From: Deltaproteobacteria bacterium
Lineage (GTDB): Bacteria > Bdellovibrionota > Bacteriovoracia > Bacteriovoracales > Bacteriovoracaceae
DNA length: 54,281 nt
Direction: 5' to 3'
NCBI GenBank assembly: GCA_006226755.1
Contig: SBGE01000223.1
Span: 1-54,281, forward strand
Shown here: in pieces, positions 15,099-24,132 of the stretch
Layout: the number at the start of each line of letters is the position of its first letter
Position numbering within the stretch: position 1 is the stretch's first letter
The notes under the pieces: model-generated
Told to the model about the DNA's origin: nothing
The model's database searches: none
The model's input: the letters and a program-made list of their open reading frames with translations, nothing else
Made by a program: the position numbers and the translations under genes

Positions 15099-15798
15099 TC
15101 TTCTTTTCTTCCTTCTGTTTTGTGCCTCAACCACTCTTGAGGCCAAGTCGCTAAAGGGTTATTGCTTTGAAAGCAATGTCTCTTTGAAAGCTGTTCGCTC
15201 CCATCTCTCTGCTATTCTTTCTCCACGCGATGAAGTCTTTGAACGACCGAGCATGAACTGCATTGAAGTTACAATTAGTAGCACCAGAGAAGAATTGTTT
15301 GAAACGTGGATTTACAAACGATTTAAACCGATTCGAATTTACCGTACAGATGGAGTTGTCGAAAACAATCAAACAATGGGACAGATGCCTATGTGTAGAA
15401 TGACTGTTGAGAGAGTGAGTCGTTCAGATTCAAGCATTGATGATGTTTCAGCTGGTTCTCATAATAAACTAAAAAATACTCGATCCAAATCAAATGGAGT
15501 CAGCCAATCTTCTCTACTTTTAACATCTGGAGTAAGAGGTCGACTACGAATGGATGACCAAGAAGTATTCGTTACGTGTCATGTCTTTGGAACGAATTAC
15601 CGGGTAGAGCTTTCTCTTGATAGTTCAAATTCATCCCTTTCGACTTCAGTGAATACGACAAAAGGTTCTAGACTCAATATTGGTCAAATGGTTGAAGATC
15701 TTAACAACCGTTCAAGAAATATTGATATCAAAAAAGGCGTTAACTACCAGAAGCAGAAAGGTAGGGCCGTATCAGATTATTTCCTCATTATTCAGTAG
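15076..15798 (+). CDS. Secreted protein, unknown function
   Basis: The product of about 240 residues has a Sec signal (KNNLLFFLLFCASTTLEA, cleavage before KS). The start is uncertain: GTG 15076, used here, has GGAAG upstream, and TTG 15088 would give a tighter signal peptide with AAGGG upstream. Both overlap the end of the regulator gene (stop 15098), so translation is probably coupled. The mature part has three Cys, a Ser/Asn-rich middle (residues about 115-140 and 190-210) and no family that I recognise. Its 3' end overlaps the convergent Agl23-like gene by 11 bp. Confidence 0.6.
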   Translation: MTSILKNNLLFFLLFCASTTLEAKSLKGYCFESNVSLKAVRSHLSAILSPRDEVFERPSMNCIEVTISSTREELFETWIYKRFKPIRIYRTDGVVENNQTMGQMPMCRMTVERVSRSDSSIDDVSAGSHNKLKNTRSKSNGVSQSSLLLTSGVRGRLRMDDQEVFVTCHVFGTNYRVELSLDSSNSSLSTSVNTTKGSRLNIGQMVEDLNNRSRNIDIKKGVNYQKQKGRAVSDYFLIIQ

Positions 15799-17545
15799 TA
15801 ACTTTCTTGTAAACACTGATGTCCATTTTTCCTGGAGGGGTCCAGGGATTATGATGAAGAGCATAGTTTAGAAAATTCCAAAATGTCATTCTCTTGTAAT
15901 CGGGCAGCCACCAGTGCCTTAGGGAGACATCATTACGAGTGTGTGTTCTTTTAAGTTCTGCACCGGTTGCAGAATCTGAAGTTGAAGTAAGAACATAGTC
16001 GAACTCATTTAACTCTCGATTCCCTTTTATATAATTATATTGTTCTAGGCCGTAGAGGTACCAAGTGAGAGGCCATGTATTATGCTCCATCGCCATAACC
16101 AGGGGTTTATGTCCGATGGGAGATTGAATTTCCTCTCTTATTTGAAAGGCAACTTTCTCATAATCTCGAGAGGTGTGAACTTGGCTAATGAATTCAGTGT
16201 CAGCTCCGGCTCTCGAGTAATTAGTCATGATCATAATTCTGATTTGAAAGAGTGCCAGAACAATAGCTGAAACCTTTAAAAATCTATCAGAGTCAATGTT
16301 AAGGGAAGTTTCTTTTGAGACATATACGGTTAGAAAAAGAATACCCATAAAAAGAGGATAGACAGACAACCAAGGAACTTTCTCTCCGACCAAACTGTAG
16401 GTGAAGAAAAATGATGTAAAGAGGTAGCCCGTTAAGGCAAGATCTCTTTTCTTTTCAACAAGAAACACAGTTGTCATGATCAAAGAGTGACCGAGAAGAA
16501 GAATGAATGGATAGAAATCCAATGAAATTTTTATTTTTAAAACTCCGGAGAGGAGGCTTGTACTTGGAATGTCCAGCGGGCTTAAGTATTTTGCTATGAT
16601 TGACATCAAAATCAGGGCAACAAATGTTCCTCTGATCTGAAAGCTTCTTCTTAGATAAAAGTGAGCAGTTTGTAAGAAGATCATCAGAATAAAAACTTGC
16701 TCATACCAACTCAGCATAAGAAATTGGAAAATAAATGGACCAGCAATTCTATCTTTGTGGTGCTGATTGAGCCAATAGGCGAGACTTTTTCTATAAATTC
16801 CATCGAGAATACCATCTGGGTGCCTGAACCATGCTGAATAGAGTACGACATAAATAAAACAGACGCTTATTAGACCTACAAAAACTTTACCAGGATGATC
16901 TTTACAGAATCGCCAAGCTTTTCCAGCTAAAGTTTCAAGATCAAGTTTTAAAAGAGCATTGAGAAGAAACTCATAAACTAAGTAACCTAAAAAGATGGCC
17001 ACATGGACGTAGGCATTTTCCTTTATTGTAAAAGGAAGAATCAGACCCCATGTCCAAAGAAATGATTTCTTCCAGGCTGATTTACTGAACCAACCCATTA
17101 TCAACATTGCCAGGCAGATGAGCACTGGAGGATCGTGCCTGACAAACCTCGACCAATAGACCAGAGTAGGACTTGAGGCGATAAAAAGTGTCGCTAAAAA
17201 TAGTGTCGTTTTATTCAAATAGCGTCTGAACATAAAAGGGAGAAAAATAAGAAAACTTCCCATCAACGCCATGACCAATCTGGCGGTTGCCTTGGATTCA
17301 TCCAGTATTTGGTAGAAAAAGGGGTAGAGGTTATAAAGAAAAGGTCCGTGTAACATCGGATCATACTTGTAAAACTGAGAAGTAGGATGGTTGTAAAAAT
17401 AGCGGCCATAAATGGCATTCAGTGATTCATCGTGATGGAAAGGTCTGTCGGCCAACATGTAAAAACGAGCAAAGATACCGAGAAAAATAATGATTCCAAG
17501 GAGAATCCAAAAAAGCTGTTCGTTATGTTTTTTGTTCTCTGTCAT
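15788..17545 (-). CDS. Agl23-like membrane glycosyltransferase-type protein (TIGR03663, GT39-related)
   Basis: The 585-residue polytopic protein has roughly ten or more hydrophobic segments. The first periplasmic loop contains RPFHHDESLNAIYGRYF, the acidic HDE motif typical of GT39/GT-C enzymes that use polyprenyl-phosphate sugars, then DPMLHGPFLYN and SRFVRHDPP, both characteristic of the TIGR03663 group described as 'flippase activity-associated protein Agl23'. The C-terminal soluble part (HNTWPLTWYLYG) also fits. I placed the start at ATG 17545, since its ATGA overlaps the upstream FAD-protein stop; an upstream TTG/ATG at 17593 would duplicate coding of that gene. The role in transfer of a sugar to a lipid or protein is inferred from the fold. 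Confidence 0.82.
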   Translation of the reverse strand: MTENKKHNEQLFWILLGIIIFLGIFARFYMLADRPFHHDESLNAIYGRYFYNHPTSQFYKYDPMLHGPFLYNLYPFFYQILDESKATARLVMALMGSFLIFLPFMFRRYLNKTTLFLATLFIASSPTLVYWSRFVRHDPPVLICLAMLIMGWFSKSAWKKSFLWTWGLILPFTIKENAYVHVAIFLGYLVYEFLLNALLKLDLETLAGKAWRFCKDHPGKVFVGLISVCFIYVVLYSAWFRHPDGILDGIYRKSLAYWLNQHHKDRIAGPFIFQFLMLSWYEQVFILMIFLQTAHFYLRRSFQIRGTFVALILMSIIAKYLSPLDIPSTSLLSGVLKIKISLDFYPFILLLGHSLIMTTVFLVEKKRDLALTGYLFTSFFFTYSLVGEKVPWLSVYPLFMGILFLTVYVSKETSLNIDSDRFLKVSAIVLALFQIRIMIMTNYSRAGADTEFISQVHTSRDYEKVAFQIREEIQSPIGHKPLVMAMEHNTWPLTWYLYGLEQYNYIKGNRELNEFDYVLTSTSDSATGAELKRTHTRNDVSLRHWWLPDYKRMTFWNFLNYALHHNPWTPPGKMDISVYKKVTTE

Positions 17546-18927
17546 AAGACGTATGTTTCCTCTTTTTTGCCTGATAGCATCATCTCGGCCCACTCTACTC
17601 CTTGCATGAAAGTGTGGTCCTGGTTACTGACTTCATATTTCCAGCCACCAAATCGTCCCCTAGAGTAAATGTCGTTGGCATCGAGTTTGGGAATGACTTG
17701 ATTTAAAATTTCATCTCTTTCCAAAGAGGGGGTAGGATATCCATACTCCATTCTAAGATGCCAAGCAGAGACTATCTGGGTATCTTTTGTCATGAGATTT
17801 GAGCTTATTGATCCCTCGATGGTTTCTTGTATCACTTTTTTTGAATCCACTGGTTTATCTGTTGATTCACTCACTTCGGCCATGAGAGAGAAATACTTGC
17901 TCGAGTCTGGAACATTGTTTGGAGAGTAGTTTGAAAAAACTGTGACTCGATAAAATGGTGAGTCGTTTTCTGGAAAATACATCCAGCACTTATCTGCTAG
18001 GGATTCAGGAGCTTGTCCTTCCAGACCTAATCCTATGACATGTGTGGAAGAGTACTTAAGACCCGAAGAGATGGATTTCAAATCTTGGAAATTATCATCT
18101 GTGATCTTTTTGCACAACTGATCAACTGGAATCGTCGAAATAAGTTTTTCAAACCGAACTGATTTACCACTTTTAAAGTGCGCAACTTTGTGTTCAACGT
18201 CCAGTGAAATCAATTCTTCTTTAAAATGAATTTTCTTCTGATCAAGCTTTTCTGCTACAGAATCCCATATAGCACCAGTCCCTCCATTTTTTGGAAACTT
18301 GAATGTGTTATTCGGTCCCCAGGAAACATCATCTCGATCCAATTTGATATTTTCTTTTATTCTTTCTATGTCGACGACACTGACTCTTTCGCCGATCCAT
18401 TTGTAATTCATTAGGGCAGGGTCATAGGCCCAAACCTTAAAATTGTAAGGATATAAAAAGTGTTTGCAGATTCCTTCGCCAAATGAAGCTGAAAGCCAAT
18501 CTTTAAAATTATTGAGGACTGCGTTTTTTGGGAGGTTTTCAAGACCATTAAGGCATTCATTTCGTTCTACTTCAGGAAGTCGATGAATGTTGTTTTGAAA
18601 GGGATAGGGCACAAATCGATTCTTGATCCAAACCCAAGAAGATCTCATATGGTGTAACCAACCATCTTCACCTAAGGCTTCGTCCATGACATCATCAAAA
18701 TATTTATAATGGCTGAATTGAACGTGACCACCAATGTCCCAAGTGAAACCTTCCTTATCGACAAAACTTGTGGCTAAACCTCCAGCATGATTTTCTTTTT
18801 CAAAAATCAGCCAGTTCTTTTCATTTTGCTTATTGAAATGCCAAGCAGCTCCCAGGCCACAGGGACCAGCGCCTATTATCAAATATTTTGTTTGTATCTG
18901 TTCAGACAAACTCAGTTCTCCATTCAA
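17542..18927 (-). CDS. FAD-dependent amine-oxidase-fold protein (protoporphyrinogen oxidase/UDP-galactopyranose mutase-like)
   Basis: The 461-residue flavoprotein starts with the dinucleotide fingerprint YLIIGAGPCGLGAAWHF, then FEKENHAGGLATSF, which is the second FAD-contact block, and TWDIGGHVQFSHYKYFDD. That GGH block is seen in UDP-galactopyranose mutase-like and related FAD proteins that act on sugars or polyprenyl substrates. The C-terminal FAD-binding end is RGRFGGWKYEVSNQDHTFMQG. ATG 18927 overlaps the GT2 gene by 26 bp; TTG 18909 has GGAG at a better distance and would overlap by 8 bp. Genomic place between two glycosyltransferase-type genes suggests a modification of a lipid-linked sugar. 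Substrate is unknown. Confidence 0.85.
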   Translation of the reverse strand: MNGELSLSEQIQTKYLIIGAGPCGLGAAWHFNKQNEKNWLIFEKENHAGGLATSFVDKEGFTWDIGGHVQFSHYKYFDDVMDEALGEDGWLHHMRSSWVWIKNRFVPYPFQNNIHRLPEVERNECLNGLENLPKNAVLNNFKDWLSASFGEGICKHFLYPYNFKVWAYDPALMNYKWIGERVSVVDIERIKENIKLDRDDVSWGPNNTFKFPKNGGTGAIWDSVAEKLDQKKIHFKEELISLDVEHKVAHFKSGKSVRFEKLISTIPVDQLCKKITDDNFQDLKSISSGLKYSSTHVIGLGLEGQAPESLADKCWMYFPENDSPFYRVTVFSNYSPNNVPDSSKYFSLMAEVSESTDKPVDSKKVIQETIEGSISSNLMTKDTQIVSAWHLRMEYGYPTPSLERDEILNQVIPKLDANDIYSRGRFGGWKYEVSNQDHTFMQGVEWAEMMLSGKKEETYVL

Positions 18928-19654
18928 TACTTTTAAGTGAACTTCTGAATTTTAATCTAAATTTGATGAGCTCCCAAAAAGATTTCAAGCAAGCTTTAAT
19001 CAGTCTTGAACTTGGAAGACTAATTTGTCCAGTTTGTCTTTCAATGTGAGAGACAGGATATACTGGAATCTTTCCTCGAAAAGAAAAAGCAAATAGGCTG
19101 ATGAAGATATTGGGTGCAAAAAAATCTTTTGGTATATTCTTCAATGACGACTCAAGAAACTCTTTGGAAAGAAGTCTGTAGGGAACATTGGCATCCGGAA
19201 TCCAAACTCCGAAACTGATAAAAATGATCAATCGTAATATTCTTGAAATAATGATTCGGTGAAAAGGATCATTTCGATTGCTTCTAATTCCATAAACAGC
19301 GGGGGATTGATTTCTTGATTCCCATAATTTTGGAAAATCTGCATATTTAAATTGGTCATCACTATCAACATGGAAGATCCATTTGGGGTTCATTTCAAGT
19401 GCCCAATCATATCCATTTCGAAGAGCTGCGCCATGACCTTGATTGGCTTGATTTTGATATTTGAGTTCAGGGTAGTTGTCAGAGAGATTTCTCAGAATAT
19501 TTGGAGTTGCATCTGAAGATCCATCATTGATAACCAGTACTTGAAACGATGGTCCTAGAGTTCTGAGACCTTCAATCCATTCAGAGATGACCTTTTCCAG
19601 GCAACCTTCTTCGTTGTAGGCCGGTATAACGACAATGAGTTCAGAATTTTCCAC
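18902..19654 (-). CDS. GT2 family glycosyltransferase (DPM1/DPG synthase-like)
   Basis: The 250-residue GT2 enzyme has VVIPAYNEEGCLEKVI at its start, LVINDGSSDATPNIL as the first nucleotide-sugar motif, NQGHGAALRNGYDWAL, and HVDSDDQFKYADFPKL with the DxD metal site. The later DANVPYRLLSKEFL and the basic tail agree with polyprenol-phosphate sugar synthases. One hydrophobic stretch (IISRILRLIIFISFGVWI) is probably membrane-associated. The start is GTG, with AAAGGA about 13 bases before it. It is the first gene of a three-gene operon with the FAD protein and the Agl23-like protein, consistent with making a lipid-linked sugar that the last gene product then uses. Confidence 0.85.
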   Translation of the reverse strand: MENSELIVVIPAYNEEGCLEKVISEWIEGLRTLGPSFQVLVINDGSSDATPNILRNLSDNYPELKYQNQANQGHGAALRNGYDWALEMNPKWIFHVDSDDQFKYADFPKLWESRNQSPAVYGIRSNRNDPFHRIIISRILRLIIFISFGVWIPDANVPYRLLSKEFLESSLKNIPKDFFAPNIFISLFAFSFRGKIPVYPVSHIERQTGQISLPSSRLIKACLKSFWELIKFRLKFRSSLKSIEWRTEFV

Positions 19655-19741
19655 TGTCAGAATTTGTCCTTTGATTAAAAAGTAGTGATTTCATTATACT
19701 CTTAAATAATCAAGAGTTTGCAGAAGGGAAAGGACGGACTC

Positions 19742-20992
19742 ATGTTGAAAAAATTTATAGCAGACTTTAAAGCTCAAGCGAATCTCGACCCAGATGCCAA
19801 AAAGACAGTTGTCTCAATATGCTTGGTAATGTTCACTGTACTTTTTACCTATCCGCTCATCAGATCTACTACCACGAGTATGTTTTTGGATGCCTTTGGA
19901 GCAAAGAGTACACCAGTTGTCTGGCTTTACTCAATTGTAGGTTTGAGTCTGTGTATTACTGTCTATAACTACTTTCAAGTTCGATTAACTGCCCATAAAT
20001 TGTATTACTGGACTTGTTCACTTTCGGTTTTGTTTTTTCTTGCTGGTCCTTGGTTCGCCCAATTTTCAAAATTTTTGATCTACCCACTCTATATTTGGAA
20101 AGAAATATATATCGTTCTTCTTGTTCATATGAGTATTGGTTACCTCAACAATACGGTCAAAGAGGAACAGGCCAAAATCTTTTACGGACCTCTTGGCGCC
20201 ATTGGAAGTTTGGGAGGAATGATTGGGGGAATTTTAGGGGCTAAGCTCACTCAAACAATCAATACTGATCAAATTTTAATGACAGGGGCCTTGATTCTGA
20301 TTGTTAGTATGATGTTTTTTGGAATTTCCTCTTCGAAATTTTGTCTTTCAAAAAATATTGATAAAAGAGGTAACGAAAAACCACTCCATGCAATACTCGA
20401 AGTTAAGGAGTATGTGTTTTTGATGGCAATGGTTGTTCTGTTGTCCCAGTTCGTAATTAATCTGGCGAATTTCAAGTTCAACCTTTTGTTTGATGTTTTG
20501 GTGGAGACAAAGCATGAGAAAACTAAAAATCTAAATCTGATATACTCCAGCATTAATGCAGTCAGTCTAGCGGTTCAATTGTTAGTAATCCCTTTTGTTT
20601 TCCATTTGGTGAAAAAAAGAAGCGTCCATCTGTTTATTCCGAGCTTTTATTTACTGATTGCTTTGGTTGGTTTTGTCATCTCAGGTTCTTCTTTGATTGC
20701 TGTGGCCACCACTTTTGTCCTCTTTAAAGGACTTGATTACTCAATATTTTCAACAGCTAAAGAGCTTTTATACTTTCCTTTGGAAGCGCGGCAAAAATAT
20801 GGAGCAAAATATGTGGTTGATATGTTTGTTTATCGCTTTGGAAAAGGCCTGATTTCGATCATTTTGATCTTTTTTCAATCACCGAAATTTGTTAATACTC
20901 TCTTATTCATCTCCCTGCTATTATGGCTGGGATTCGTCATTCCTCTTTTTAAGAAAGGGGATCAGATTGTTACTCGTAAGGAGAGTCTTTAA
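19742..20992 (+). CDS. NTP/NDP exchange transporter-like membrane protein (TLC/Npt superfamily)
   Basis: The 416-residue protein has about 11-12 hydrophobic segments. Late in the sequence comes FKGLDYSIFSTAKELLYFPL, then QKYGAKYVVDMFVYRFGKG, which closely follow the conserved block of TLC-type nucleotide transporters (S/AKE-x-x-Y-x-PL, then a VD..R.GK). Early on, IRSTTTSMFLDAFGA and the GAIGSLGGMIGG stretch resemble the same group, also found in MFS-like relatives of unknown substrate. Canonical transporters are about 500 residues, so this is a short, divergent form and its substrate is not certain. ATG 19742 is preferred over TTG 19718 because AAGGA lies just upstream. The next gene begins immediately after the stop. 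Confidence 0.7.
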   Translation: MLKKFIADFKAQANLDPDAKKTVVSICLVMFTVLFTYPLIRSTTTSMFLDAFGAKSTPVVWLYSIVGLSLCITVYNYFQVRLTAHKLYYWTCSLSVLFFLAGPWFAQFSKFLIYPLYIWKEIYIVLLVHMSIGYLNNTVKEEQAKIFYGPLGAIGSLGGMIGGILGAKLTQTINTDQILMTGALILIVSMMFFGISSSKFCLSKNIDKRGNEKPLHAILEVKEYVFLMAMVVLLSQFVINLANFKFNLLFDVLVETKHEKTKNLNLIYSSINAVSLAVQLLVIPFVFHLVKKRSVHLFIPSFYLLIALVGFVISGSSLIAVATTFVLFKGLDYSIFSTAKELLYFPLEARQKYGAKYVVDMFVYRFGKGLISIILIFFQSPKFVNTLLFISLLLWLGFVIPLFKKGDQIVTRKESL

Positions 20993-23026
20993 ATGAACAA
21001 TATATTTTTTACCAAGTTTGAAACACCATTTGAAACCGTTCCATTTCATCAAATTAAAATTGATGATTTTCTTCCTGCCGTAAAGGCCGCCATTGCCGAA
21101 GTGAAATCAGATCTTGATAAAGTAAAAAAATCTGATGAAAGAGAAACTTTTTACAATGTTGTAGAAGCAGCAGAGAATGCTGGAAAAGTATTGGATATTG
21201 TTTCTTCGACTTTCTTTAATCTTCACTATGCACATACAAATGATGATATGGCGAAGATTGCAAGCGAGTTATCGCCAATGTTGGCTGAACTTTCGAATGA
21301 TATTCTTTTGGATGGAGAGCTTTTCGCAAAAGTGAGAAAAGTTTATGACGACAAAAATCAGTTGAATCTTGATGCTGAAGAAATGAGGTTGCTTGAGAAG
21401 AAATATAAAGAATTTTCAAGAAACGGAGCTTTGCTTACAGATTCTCAAAAGGACCAGTTACGAGAAATTGATAACAAACTTTCGAAACTTACAGTGAAAT
21501 TCAGTGAAAATGTTTTGAAGGAGACAAATAATTATCAATTGGTCATTGAAGATGAAGCTGAACTTGCTGGACTTCCTGAGGATGTAAAAGCAGCAGCTGC
21601 AGATCTTGCCAAAGAAAAAGAAATGGAAAGTAAGTGGGTATTTACCCTGCACTTTCCAAGTTACATTCCTTTTATGACTTATTCTGAAAACAGAAAAAGA
21701 AGAGAGGAAATGTATAAAGCCTATACCAGTAGGGGAATGAAAGAGAATGAACAAAATAATGAAGCGATCGTAAAAGAAATAGCTTCATTGAGATTTGAAA
21801 GGGCGAGACTTCTTGGTTATGACTCTCATGCTGCATTTGTTCTAGAAGAGAGAATGGCAAAAAATCCAGATCAGGTTTTTGATTTCTTAAAGGATCTTCT
21901 CAATCATTCAAAAGAAGCTGGTGTTAGAGATGTTAAAGAAGTAACTGACTTTTCGAAAGAAAACGGTGGTCCAGAAGAGATCATGCCATGGGATTACTCT
22001 TTCTGGTCTGAGAAATTGAAAAAAGCCAAATACGATCTTGATGATGAGTTGCTCAAACCTTTCTTTAAGGTTGATAAGTGTATGGAAGGTGTTTTTACAG
22101 TTGCCAGTAAACTTTACGATATCAAGTTTAAAGAAAGAAAGGATATTCCTGTTTACCATGATGATGTGAAAACTTATGAAGTTAAAACATCTGATGGTAA
22201 ACATGTTGGAGTTTTGTATACAGATCTATTTGCCAGACCGAGTAAGCAAAATGGTGCCTGGATGACTACTTTTAGAGGTCAATTTAGAACCAAAGAGAAA
22301 GATATCAGACCACATGTGGCCATCGTATGTAATTTTACAAAACCAACAGAAAGTAGACCTAGTCTTTTGACATTTAATGAGTTGACTACACTCTTCCATG
22401 AGTTTGGACATGCTCTACATGCTCTTCTTTCTGAATGTAAATATGAATCCTTGTCTGGGGCCAATGTCTCTTGGGACTTTGTAGAACTACCGAGTCAAAT
22501 TTTTGAGAATTGGGCCTACGAAAAAGAGTGTCTTGATACATTTGCTGTTCATCATGAAACAGGCGAAAAAATTTCCAAGGAATTGGTCGAAAGATTACTT
22601 AAGACCAGAACTTTTCAGGAAGGTCGTGCCACTTTGAGACAACTTGGATTTGCTCTTCTAGATATGGCCTGGCATTCAGGTGATCCAAGAAATGTTAACG
22701 ATATTTCTGATTTTGAAAGAGAGGCCACTGCAGAAACAGAAGTTCTACCAAGAGTTGAAGGTTCTGGATCAACATGTGCCTTTGGACATATCTTCAGTGG
22801 TGGATACTCCGCTGGTTATTACAGTTATAAATGGGCTGAAGTTCTAGATGCAGATGCCTTTGCCGCTTTCAAAGAAGAGGGTATTTTCAATAAGAAAGTT
22901 GCAACTCGCTTTAAAGATAATGTTCTTTCGAAGGGAGACTCTGAAGACCCAATGGTTCTTTATAAGAAATTTAGAGGAAAAGAACCTTCATCTCAGGCAC
23001 TTCTTGAAAGAGCTGGTCTGATCTAA
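20993..23026 (+). CDS. M3 family oligopeptidase (PrlC/Dcp type zinc metallopeptidase)
   Basis: This enzyme hydrolyses short peptides in the cytoplasm. The 677-residue length is standard. The zinc site is LTTLFHEFGHALHALL (HEFGH, His469 and His473, Glu470 catalytic), and the third ligand lies in the FVELPSQIFENWAYE block. The C-terminal GHIFSGGYSAGYYSYKWAEVLDADAF is the family's substrate-binding block. No signal peptide is present (MNNIFFTKFE), so it acts inside the cell. It is coupled to the transporter-like gene (stop followed at once by ATG). It could finish peptides brought in by the Opp system at 43928-49560. OpdA and Dcp cannot be told apart here. Confidence 0.95.
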   Translation: MNNIFFTKFETPFETVPFHQIKIDDFLPAVKAAIAEVKSDLDKVKKSDERETFYNVVEAAENAGKVLDIVSSTFFNLHYAHTNDDMAKIASELSPMLAELSNDILLDGELFAKVRKVYDDKNQLNLDAEEMRLLEKKYKEFSRNGALLTDSQKDQLREIDNKLSKLTVKFSENVLKETNNYQLVIEDEAELAGLPEDVKAAAADLAKEKEMESKWVFTLHFPSYIPFMTYSENRKRREEMYKAYTSRGMKENEQNNEAIVKEIASLRFERARLLGYDSHAAFVLEERMAKNPDQVFDFLKDLLNHSKEAGVRDVKEVTDFSKENGGPEEIMPWDYSFWSEKLKKAKYDLDDELLKPFFKVDKCMEGVFTVASKLYDIKFKERKDIPVYHDDVKTYEVKTSDGKHVGVLYTDLFARPSKQNGAWMTTFRGQFRTKEKDIRPHVAIVCNFTKPTESRPSLLTFNELTTLFHEFGHALHALLSECKYESLSGANVSWDFVELPSQIFENWAYEKECLDTFAVHHETGEKISKELVERLLKTRTFQEGRATLRQLGFALLDMAWHSGDPRNVNDISDFEREATAETEVLPRVEGSGSTCAFGHIFSGGYSAGYYSYKWAEVLDADAFAAFKEEGIFNKKVATRFKDNVLSKGDSEDPMVLYKKFRGKEPSSQALLERAGLI

Positions 23027-24084
23027 TAATCTTTTGAAATTTTTTCGAAAATATCCAAAGCGCCTTTCCATACTGGAAGGGCGTTATGATTTTGTTTTCC
23101 AAGCATGATTAAATGAGGCAATAACTGATTTGAAAAGTCTTCAGAACTTTCTCTTGGAAGAACAGAAGGCAAATTGTCGACGGCAAGAACCTCAACTTCA
23201 CTTTCAGTGACTGGAACAAAAGGTCTTTCCCAAGAGCCCAAGCGATCATATAGAGGAATGGGATTAAGTTCACTATTTGGGTCACAACTAACATCTGAAA
23301 TGATCTCTAAATTTCCACCTCGATCAAGAGTCTCTCGATCCAAGAAAGGAGGAATTTTAGACATCATTAAAACTGTATTGATGAAGAGTTCATGTTCAAG
23401 AATTTCTTGAAAAGGTCCACCTCTTTGAGTCTCTTCGAAATCCCAGTTCGTTGATTCAAGACCTAACATTGAAAGGGCTTCTCTAGCTCCTGAACCACAT
23501 CTTCCTTTGGCCCCAATAATTATCGATTTGGGATGCTTATTCTGTTTTTGTTGTTTTTCGCGAATATACTCAATTAAAAGATCTTTGTTTTCAAAATACT
23601 TAAAAGGGAGGGCGTGTTTTGTTCCTGCATGTTTTTGATAGTATCTGTCTACGGCCATCGCAGCTCCGACAAAACCGGCCCATCGACCAAATGCGGCTAC
23701 TCTTCGATTGTTTTCATCCATTAAGAATTCGAGATCGAAAAGTTTTCCACCACCTGACCTGAATCTCTCAAAAAGACCTTTTGCTCCTTCTTGACCTTTG
23801 AAGATGTGAGCAAAATAGATGTGATTATGTGGAAGAGGAAGGTTGTCCTCAGGAAGTTCTTTCAATCCAAGTATATAATCTTGTTCAGGAGCATTCCTCC
23901 AACTTTCTGGGGGTACGATTTTACATCCTACCGACTGGTAATCCTGATCTCGAAATATTCTTTCGTTCGACGATCCAACATGTATAGTACAACCAGTCTG
24001 CGCAATAAGTTTTTTTGCATTCTCTGGAGTCAGAGGTGTTCGTCTTTCATTGTCTTTTGTTTCTTCTCTAAGCCAAAACATCAT
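23023..24084 (-). CDS. Saccharopine dehydrogenase (NAD+, L-lysine-forming)-like, fungal LYS1 type
   Basis: The 353-residue protein has the N-terminus WLREETKDNERRTPLTPENAKKL, typical of the alanine dehydrogenase/saccharopine dehydrogenase fold. Further blocks are FAHIFKGQEGAKGLF, RVAAFGRWAGFVGAAMA, the NAD-binding strand SIIIGAKGRCGSGAREALSMLGL, EIISDVSCDPNSELNPIPLYD and VLAVDNLPSVLPRESS. The order matches yeast LYS1 closely, which makes lysine from saccharopine. It could run the reaction in reverse for lysine breakdown. No partner saccharopine-forming or aminoadipate gene is in the window. Its 3' end overlaps the M3 peptidase end by 4 bp. Confidence 0.85.
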   Translation of the reverse strand: MMFWLREETKDNERRTPLTPENAKKLIAQTGCTIHVGSSNERIFRDQDYQSVGCKIVPPESWRNAPEQDYILGLKELPEDNLPLPHNHIYFAHIFKGQEGAKGLFERFRSGGGKLFDLEFLMDENNRRVAAFGRWAGFVGAAMAVDRYYQKHAGTKHALPFKYFENKDLLIEYIREKQQKQNKHPKSIIIGAKGRCGSGAREALSMLGLESTNWDFEETQRGGPFQEILEHELFINTVLMMSKIPPFLDRETLDRGGNLEIISDVSCDPNSELNPIPLYDRLGSWERPFVPVTESEVEVLAVDNLPSVLPRESSEDFSNQLLPHLIMLGKQNHNALPVWKGALDIFEKISKDY

Positions 24085-24132
24085 AATTCACCTGTCTTCC
24101 ATTATCAGGGAGAGCGAGGATGGTTTCAAGTT

